The position numbers were made by a program, and so were the translations under genes. Positions 57,179 through 64,000 of a DNA stretch of 64,000 nucleotides are shown one piece after another. Every line of letters begins with the position of its first letter. The stretch's first letter is position 1. Source of the DNA: Cotesia glomerata (taxonomy: Eukaryota; Arthropoda; Insecta; Hymenoptera; Braconidae); the NCBI RefSeq assembly GCF_020080835.1, contig NC_058160.1, positions 2,976,001-3,040,000 of the forward strand, given 5' to 3'. The notes below the pieces were generated by a model. That model worked only from the letters and a program-made list of their open reading frames with translations, made no database searches and was not told the DNA's origin.

Positions 57179-58463
57179 AAGATGAAATGTCTTCACTAAT
57201 TTAATTTTTAAAAAAATCTTTTTTTAAAAGGTTCTTAAAGCTTATCTTAACTCGGTCATTAAATTAGTCGCAGCGTTCAAGCGCTTTAAATTGAAAATTC
57301 TTCCAGTATAAAGAGAATTTTTTTCGAACAAGTATAATTTCGATCACGATAAACGAATTTTTCAACTAATTCGACCTGATAAGTCAGTGTTTAATTTTTG
57401 ATAATTAATCTACTTTCAAGATCATACGGTTCTTTTAGTTTTATATCAGTAAATTTAAAAATAAATTAATCAATTAATAAACATTTAAATTTTAGGAATT
57501 TGTTAACAATTCTTAAATATTTTTTTTTATTATGAAATAAGTTATTAAAATACTGAAATTCAATGAAATATCAAAATTTCCTATGATAAAAAAAAAAATA
57601 CAAATAGAAAAATGAAAAAAAATATATTCATTTGAAAAACAAAATCGAAAAATCAAAAACCAACAATTGAATATTCATTTTTTTGTTATATTATTACAAA
57701 AACCACGTTTTCAAAATCTCATCAATTAAAATTGAATATTTAAACACATTAATGAATGAAAGCAACGATTCAATTGACCGAACCAGTGGTTAAATAATAA
57801 CTAAGCATAAACGAACCAGTGAACTCGGTATGAATAAATCATAAAGTTATTACAGAGTTATCAGTAGCAATTATAGCCGTCACGTCAATAATTATTATTT
57901 TATTTAGTATTAATACACCATCAAGCGCGTGTGTGATAATTGCATGCAAACACTGAGGTCAACACTTGTACTCTCTACTCGCTCGCGTTATTATTTATTT
58001 ATGTACATAAACGGCAATCGGCGTTATAAGTTATAGTACACCAACCCACTATCACGAGGGCTGAAATTATTCAATCAATTATCAATCAAGTAGAGCTATG
58101 ATTTATACCCATGTAAGTTTATTAATATAATGATGAATTTAAATATCAATACAATTTTAATTTAGATTCTTCGACTTCACCTCATGAAACTTACCGTAAT
58201 TCACTGTTTAAAATTAATTAAAAAAAAAAATTAGAATAATTATATAGAAATGGGACTTTACCTTTTTTCAGTCGTATAAAATCGAAAAATAAAGATATTA
58301 AAAAATTTTATTTTCAACATGTTTTATTTTTCGGCAGATTGAAGATGAAAATCGGTAAAATTTTCAAATAATCGAACTTCATAAAGATTTTTGGATTTTA
58401 AAAGTCTTTGGATTCAAAATTTAACTTGTAATCAACAATATTAAGGTGATGCATTCAGTAATA
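57179..58463. other. Non-coding region with a more complex island
   Basis: No reading frame. 57760-58130 is less repetitive than its flanks (AGCGCGTGTGTGATAATTGC, CACTCGCTCGCG-like words, CAATCGGCG) and could be a regulatory region or untranslated exon of a gene beyond the window. This is inference only. Confidence 0.3.
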
Positions 58464-58628
58464 CACAAAAAAAAAAATTAACTTGAAACAAGTAAATAAT
58501 TTTGAAGTATTTCATCTTCTTGATTTGAGTAGAAAAATTCTTTAACTAAGAAATTTTTCTTGGTTTAAGTAAATTTTATTTAATTCAAGAATTTTTCTCT
58601 TGTTTCAAGTTAATTTTTTTTTTTAGTG
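58464..58628. mobile_element. CTTGA family element, copy 8
   Basis: CACAAAAAAAAAAATTAACT to TTTTTTTTTTAGTG with TA on both sides. Confidence 0.85.
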
Positions 58629-59280
58629 TAGAAGTTAATATATTTTTTTTTTCATACTGCGCACCGAAAAAAGAAAATTAAAAAAAAAATTTTCAATACA
58701 TCGAATTTTCACTATTTTGAGTGAATACATTGAATAAAATGAGAGCCACAATTTCACTTATTTCACCAAATTCTGAATTTAAAAATTGACGGATCGGTGA
58801 TTTTTTTATTTTTCTACTTTTGATACGCAACGTCAAAATAAATCTCACAATATTAAATAATTAATGCATTACGTTCAAATAGTTTATCAAAAATCGAAAT
58901 TACATTTTGAGAAATTTTCAAGCCCAAAAATCTTTATGAAATTCAATTTTTTGGAAAAATTTTTTAATCTATTATTAATCCGCCGAAGAATATAACATTA
59001 AAAAAAAAAAAAAATACATGAACAAATAAATTTTAAAATTTTTCATGGCTGAAAATATGTGCGACCTTACTTTCATATATTACCAAAATTAATAATCTTT
59101 ATAAGTTTTTAGAAAAAAAAAAACTACCTGCTCGAGGTGCCAATGGATAAACGAAACTGATTGACGTGAGTCAAAAATCAATTGTATTAACCAAGCGCAT
59201 GTCAAGTAATAAATAAGAATGAATACGCCGCCGCGATAATACAACTGCGATATTTTATTATTTAGCACTATTTGGATGAT
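58629..59280. other. Non-coding AT-rich sequence
   Basis: No gene or repeat seen. Confidence 0.4.
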
Positions 59281-59790
59281 TTTATTAACAAGTAACGCGC
59301 AAACTCGCGTTAATTCAACACAGGTAAGAGTTGTGATGTGTTGAGTTGTAATATACGTTAAGTCTAGAGGAACAGACTCATGTCAGTGGAGAAAGAGAAA
59401 GAGAAATAACAGATGTAATACTTATAAGTGTAAGTTAACTTTAAGAGAGTTAAGAGTTTAGTTGGTGGATGTGTGAGTGTATTTTGTTGTATGTGCAGCG
59501 GACGGAATGAAAGTGGGGGAGTTTGTATTATATTAAACAAGCGGCGAGCATGCATGTGTACAGCGTGGAAGAGGACAGGACGAAGGTAAAAAAAGGATAA
59601 GGAAAAGAAAGAGGAGTGAGATGAGTACTGGTAGGTAAAGTGTCGCGGTTATACCAGCATTCGGAAGACTCGGTGAGTCTTCCCCCAGACACTTGACACA
59701 AACTACCCGACCACCTTGCTCACAAGATCAACCACCCTATTTTTATTCTCTGTGTCACGGGACAATGTCACGGTCAATATTGTGACATTG
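59281..59790. promoter_or_regulatory. Possible promoter or 5' untranslated exon
   Basis: This block is markedly less AT-rich than the surrounding kilobases and purine-rich on the plus strand (GTGGAGAAAGAGAAAGAGAA at 59385, GGATAAGGAAAAGAAAGAGG at 59596). GGAAGACTC GGT GAGTCTTCC at about 59662 forms a nine-pair hairpin that spans a good splice donor (CTCG|GTGAGT). No convincing coding frame. Either strand could be transcribed; the idea that this is a 5' end of a neighbouring gene is inference. Confidence 0.3.
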
Positions 59791-61610
59791 TTATTTTTTT
59801 ATTGGTTTTTTTTTTATTTTTTTTTTTTTGAGTTACTTGATTTGTGATGTGAATTATTTATTTATTGTGTATTTAATTGTGGTTTTTAATTAAGTATGGT
59901 AATGGAAGTTATTTCCTTGTAAACTTTAAATTGTGAAATTATCAGGTGAGTTTTTTTTAAATCTTTTCATAATTTTTTCTAGAATTTTAATGTATGAAAA
60001 AAAAATTTAATTAATGAATTTTTGAAAGAATTGGAGCAATTTATTATTTTTCTAATGATAAAAAATACAGTAAAATTTATTAATAATTTTAAACTTTAAA
60101 ATTATAAGAATTATAAAACAAAAGTTTTACAACTGTAAATATTGAAATTCATTTAAAATTTTCTTGATTCGCTACGAAAAAAAATTTTTAATAAAAATTA
60201 TTTTTTTTTATTAAAAAAAATTTTTATTGAAATTTAATCTTTATTTTTACGGTAAAAAAAAAAAAAAAAAAAAAAAAAAACATTTTTCATCAGATTTTGA
60301 TAAAAAAAATTTATTATAATTTTAATATTAAAAAAAAATGAATATTTTTATATTTTAGCCATTGAAAATTTTAATTAAAAAAACTTTTTTTAAGACGTGT
60401 AAATATTGATCTAATTTATAACCGATTAATCAAACCGGATGAAAATAGATAAAACTGAGCGGAAGTAAAGGAAGAAGATTAAAAGAGAAATTGTGAACTA
60501 GTAAACGACACACCTCCGCTCTAGTACCCTTGATCTCTCAATCTCAGTCCTTATTAGCTTCTTACTTTATTACAACTCCTCTCGATCTTATACTTATATA
60601 TAAAATTACTCTCAGCTCTTTTTGCTCCTCAACTCTCCCGCAATGATGTAATAGATGCAGAGACAAGATAAATCTTGATAAAACGACTGAAAAGACAACC
60701 CCGCAATCAATCAACAAATTACCGGCTATTACTGAGCATCGGTGCTTTATTTAAACGAGCGAATGTATACATATTATCATATGAATTATGGTGGAAATAT
60801 TACTGATAAATAATTTCCTTTCCCGACAACCGACATTGATAAATTGTAAATTATCATTATGATTTGATCGCGATGATAGATTTAATGACAATTACGCTAA
60901 CCCAAACTAGATAAGACTGATAGTGAAGTAGGTAATAGCCTACTTTGTTCATAACTATGATCAACTCATCTTCATCTCTATGACACACACATATAAGTAA
61001 ATAGTTTAGATGTGTATAATAATAACATTAACCATCACGTACTACTCAGTAAATTTTCACGATCTGCACGCGCGAGAGTTTAAATACTTTTCATTCTTTT
61101 AAACTCTCGACTATGTCCTATTTTATTTGCTTCGATGAATTGTTTTATTATTTTTATTCCAACATCGTTAAAGCCATTTTTGTGCAATTAATTTTTTTAG
61201 ACTAAATTCTAAAAGAATATTTTTGATTTTATTTTTATTGATTTATTGAGATAATTTTGAATTTTTTTAGAAACTGTAATTGTAAAGTGTAATTAAAGAT
61301 CGAAATTTGGATTTTTTTTAATTCAAAATTTTTTGAAAAATTTCTTCTAATTTTTAGTTAAATAAAATTCCCAAAATTAAAAATATTCATTTTTTTTAAA
61401 TATATTTTTATTTTATTTAAAAATTTTCTCAAAAGAAATAAAAAAAATTTTTAATTTTTGTCTTTTTGAATCCACAAAAAAATCAAAAATTTTTAGTTTA
61501 TTCAAAAATTTCTATTGATAAAATAAGTAAATTTATGAGCTTTTTGATTTTTTCGAAATTTAAAATTTTAGATCTTTTAAGTTAAAAAAATATTTATAAT
61601 TATTATTATA
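59791..61610. other. Non-coding region
   Basis: Homopolymer A/T tracts up to about 60460 (including a long A tract near 60250), then a more complex stretch at 60480-61110 without open frame. No gene seen. Confidence 0.4.
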
Positions 61611-61750
61611 AGGTAAAAGCCCCAATAGATGATCATGTACCAGTATATGATCACTCCATGTATTTGTATACCTATATTAGTGAATATAGATATACAAATA
61701 CATGGAGTGATCATATACTGGTACATGGTCATCTATTGGGGCTTTTACCT
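61611..61750. mobile_element. 140-bp hairpin element, copy 3
   Basis: Nearly identical to copy 1 (2961-3100), differing at only a few positions, with TA on both sides. Confidence 0.92.
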
Positions 61751-64000
61751 TACTAACAAATTTTTTATTTTAATGTAGACAAATATACATTTAAAAAAAA
61801 TTAAAGTAAAGTTTGCAAGTACTTAGAAGCTCTAAAAATATCTTCAAACATACATGTAATAATAATAACAAGCATATATCGACATTGTGATATGTCACGG
61901 TCGTTTGCTTTGACACTTGTTGCACCGTATGATTTTATGTGTATAGTAGTTAAAAAGTTGCAACAAGTACTAACGTCGATAAGACACCTGTTGTACTAGC
62001 AAATGTAAATACTTCCGTAATTTTCATTTAATTACACAATATTTGAATAATTTTAACTCATTAATTACAGAGTGATTTTTCATCTTATATATTACTGAAT
62101 AAATAATTAAAAATCATAATCATAATTAGTTATAGTTATAATAAAAATGTAAATACATAATGCGAATTATTATAAATTAAATTTTATAAATAACTATGAC
62201 GCTTAATTGGGGCAGTAATTAATTTGTCGAGATGGTTTTATACTATACATGAAAATAGTACGACAATTACGGAGAAATAATCTGCTCTAAAAAAATCCCA
62301 CGACACATATGTTAAGAAAAAAAAAGTTATGTGAAAATAAATAAAATAAAATTATCTAATTATTTAATTATCTCATTAACTTTGATATTAAGCTGTAACG
62401 AAAGTTTAAGTGAGAATTTCACCTTGAGAAAATTTTCGGTCGATTATTCAATAATTTACAGGCTGATATAGTATTTTCACTGCTAATTGTTAATTTAAAG
62501 AGTATATTAAGGATGAAGATACTTCGCACTGACGTTTAAAAAGTAGAATAGAGAGAGATTGCTTTGTTCTATGATTATATTTATAATACTATATCTATAT
62601 TATAAATACTCATATTTTATTTATTTATGCCGCGGAAGAAGGTAAAATAAATAGAAATTTTATACTCAAATTTATCTAGTGAGTTTTTATTTAAATTTTT
62701 GAATTTTTACGCCTAGAAAATATTGCAAGCAATAAAACTTTTTCTTTGAATGTTATTTTAAAATATTTTTCAAGAAACTAACAAAAGAATTTTTTAACTG
62801 TTAATAAATGCATTTGTTTATTAACAGTTAACAAATACTTATGAATATTAAACAAATATTTATTTAGAGAAAAAATATTTTCTTTAGAGAAAAAAATTTG
62901 AACGCTAAGAAAATTCTTGTTTTTCTTGTTAAGAAAATAAAAATTACAAACAAAACCCAACATCTGACGCAGACTCCAGAGTTCCGTGCGCTATTGACCA
63001 TATGGAAGATATTACTGACCATCGCAACTTCCGTGTCAATTTTATCATAACTTTTATTATTGTTACTATTACTATTATTAAAATCAAAATGTCAATTGCA
63101 ACAGTACTATCGAGTCATCGTGAACTTTAATTGTTAATTAAAAAATATCCTGCTCGTAATTCGTAATCATAATCGACAATTGGAAAAATAACTCTATGTA
63201 ACAAATTAGTAATTGCTTTTAATTCCTGATGGTCTTTACGCGTTATTTATTTTTTTGCAAAAATAAGTATTTTTATTTTAACCTTAAATTATTTCCGCGT
63301 TATGTTATGTCGAGTAAAATGGATATAATATAGAAGAAAGAATATAAAAAATTATGCAGAGGAAGCTAGGCGTCATGGGCACGTGGTTAAACTATAAATA
63401 TTAATTAATGCGTCATTATTATAACATAGTTGGGGGTTTAAGATTATTACGGCTCGATGAATTTCCATGGGGGTATGACCACCTCGGGCATTAGACTCAT
63501 TTTCTTGGTATATTGTATTAAAGGAACGAGTTCAATGCGCGATCAAGACATGGCTAATATTACTTTACATTGTATGCATTCATTTAGATATTTTTTTTTT
63601 CATTCATTATTTGAGTGATTTACAGTCATGAAAATTAATTTATAATCTATATGGGTGATTCTCTGTAAGGACGTCTTAAATCTGTACAAAATTGTCCGAC
63701 CAAATTATTTTTGATTTTATTAGAAAAAAAATTAACAAGGGCTATAAAACTATCAGCTTAATCATAATAAATAAAAAGCCGATTCAATTTTTGCTTTTTC
63801 GATATTTGTGTATCTTTTGCCATATAATATGACAGGGGACTGTTTGCCAGGGGAGTGTTTTTTTTTTTATCAAATTGAGAAAAATCAAGCAAACTATTTC
63901 AATGCATTCAACTTTTCAAGTTCTTAATGAATGTTTACATTAATTAGAATAATATTAAGACTTATGGATCCAATTTTATAAATAAATTATAAATAAAAAT
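61751..64000. other. Non-coding region to window end
   Basis: No gene. AACTGTTAATAAATGC-type words at 62790-62860 recall the 44655-45319 element. 63340-63570 is a more complex patch (GGCACGTGGTTAAACTATAA, CCATGGGGGTATGACCACCT) that may be conserved non-coding sequence. Confidence 0.4.

Noticed and set aside
59364..59555. Minus-strand 63-residue frame
   Set aside because: Short, biased (T, P, S, F), no homologous motif; more likely complement of a purine-rich untranslated region.
1..64000. CRISPR arrays, bacterial operons, integrated viral genes or polydnavirus-type circles
   Set aside because: I looked for regularly spaced direct repeats, ribosome-binding-site-led gene strings and virus-like coding stretches; only transposon-type inverted repeats and receptor exons were found.

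Overview
This is an AT-rich insect genomic window dominated by a tandem array of seven-transmembrane odorant receptor (OR, 7tm_6 family) genes embedded in dense, nested transposable elements. OR arrays of this size, short AT-rich introns and OR proteins with motifs such as MSGWE, (R/K)W, YPFD and a C-terminal KSSYS point to a hymenopteran, most likely a parasitoid wasp. That placement is inference, because no housekeeping gene or mitochondrial marker is present. No bacterial, CRISPR or viral gene was recognised.

I reconstructed exon structures by hand from splice sites, reading phase and exon length. Most of the array follows one template: a first exon of 41-71 nt, then 287 or 290 nt, about 623 nt, 105 nt, 159-180 nt and 54-60 nt. 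Layout: gene A (+, 5' end cut by the window, 1-6329); gene B (+, 7965-9944, 435 aa); a broken OR 3' fragment (14911-15238); gene C (+, 15977-17837, 437 aa); gene D (-, 18489-20922, 414 aa, divergent clade); gene E (+, 22125-24198, 437 aa, close duplicate of C); gene F (+, 24820-27246, 429 aa); an OR pseudogene split by transposons (27650-30500); gene G (+, 31312-35343, 424 aa); pseudogene H (+, 36335-40695, a transposon in exon 3 and two or more stops); gene I (-, 41083-48327, 433 aa, same clade as D, with first and last exons displaced by transposons); an eroded D/I-type exon 2 (+, 48915-49204); and H', a decayed partial copy of H (+, 51500-52424). So there are eight apparently functional ORs (one partial) and five pseudogenes or fragments.

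OR genes of this family act in the dendrites of olfactory sensory neurons, each paired with the co-receptor Orco, which is not in this window, as ligand-gated cation channels. The genes here do not form an operon. They are independent transcription units that arose by local duplication; C/E and F/G still share recognisable upstream blocks.

Between and inside the genes lie many short non-autonomous DNA elements, mostly flanked by TA. They include a 140-bp near-perfect hairpin element in three copies, an eight-copy 100-230 bp family, elements with CACGGAGAGAAAA-type ends, and one TTAA-flanked element. Many are nested several levels deep. From about 56 kb to the end I see no protein-coding gene, only simple repeats, a 250-bp tandem duplication, two small mobile elements and several more complex non-coding islands that might belong to a neighbouring gene's regulatory region.
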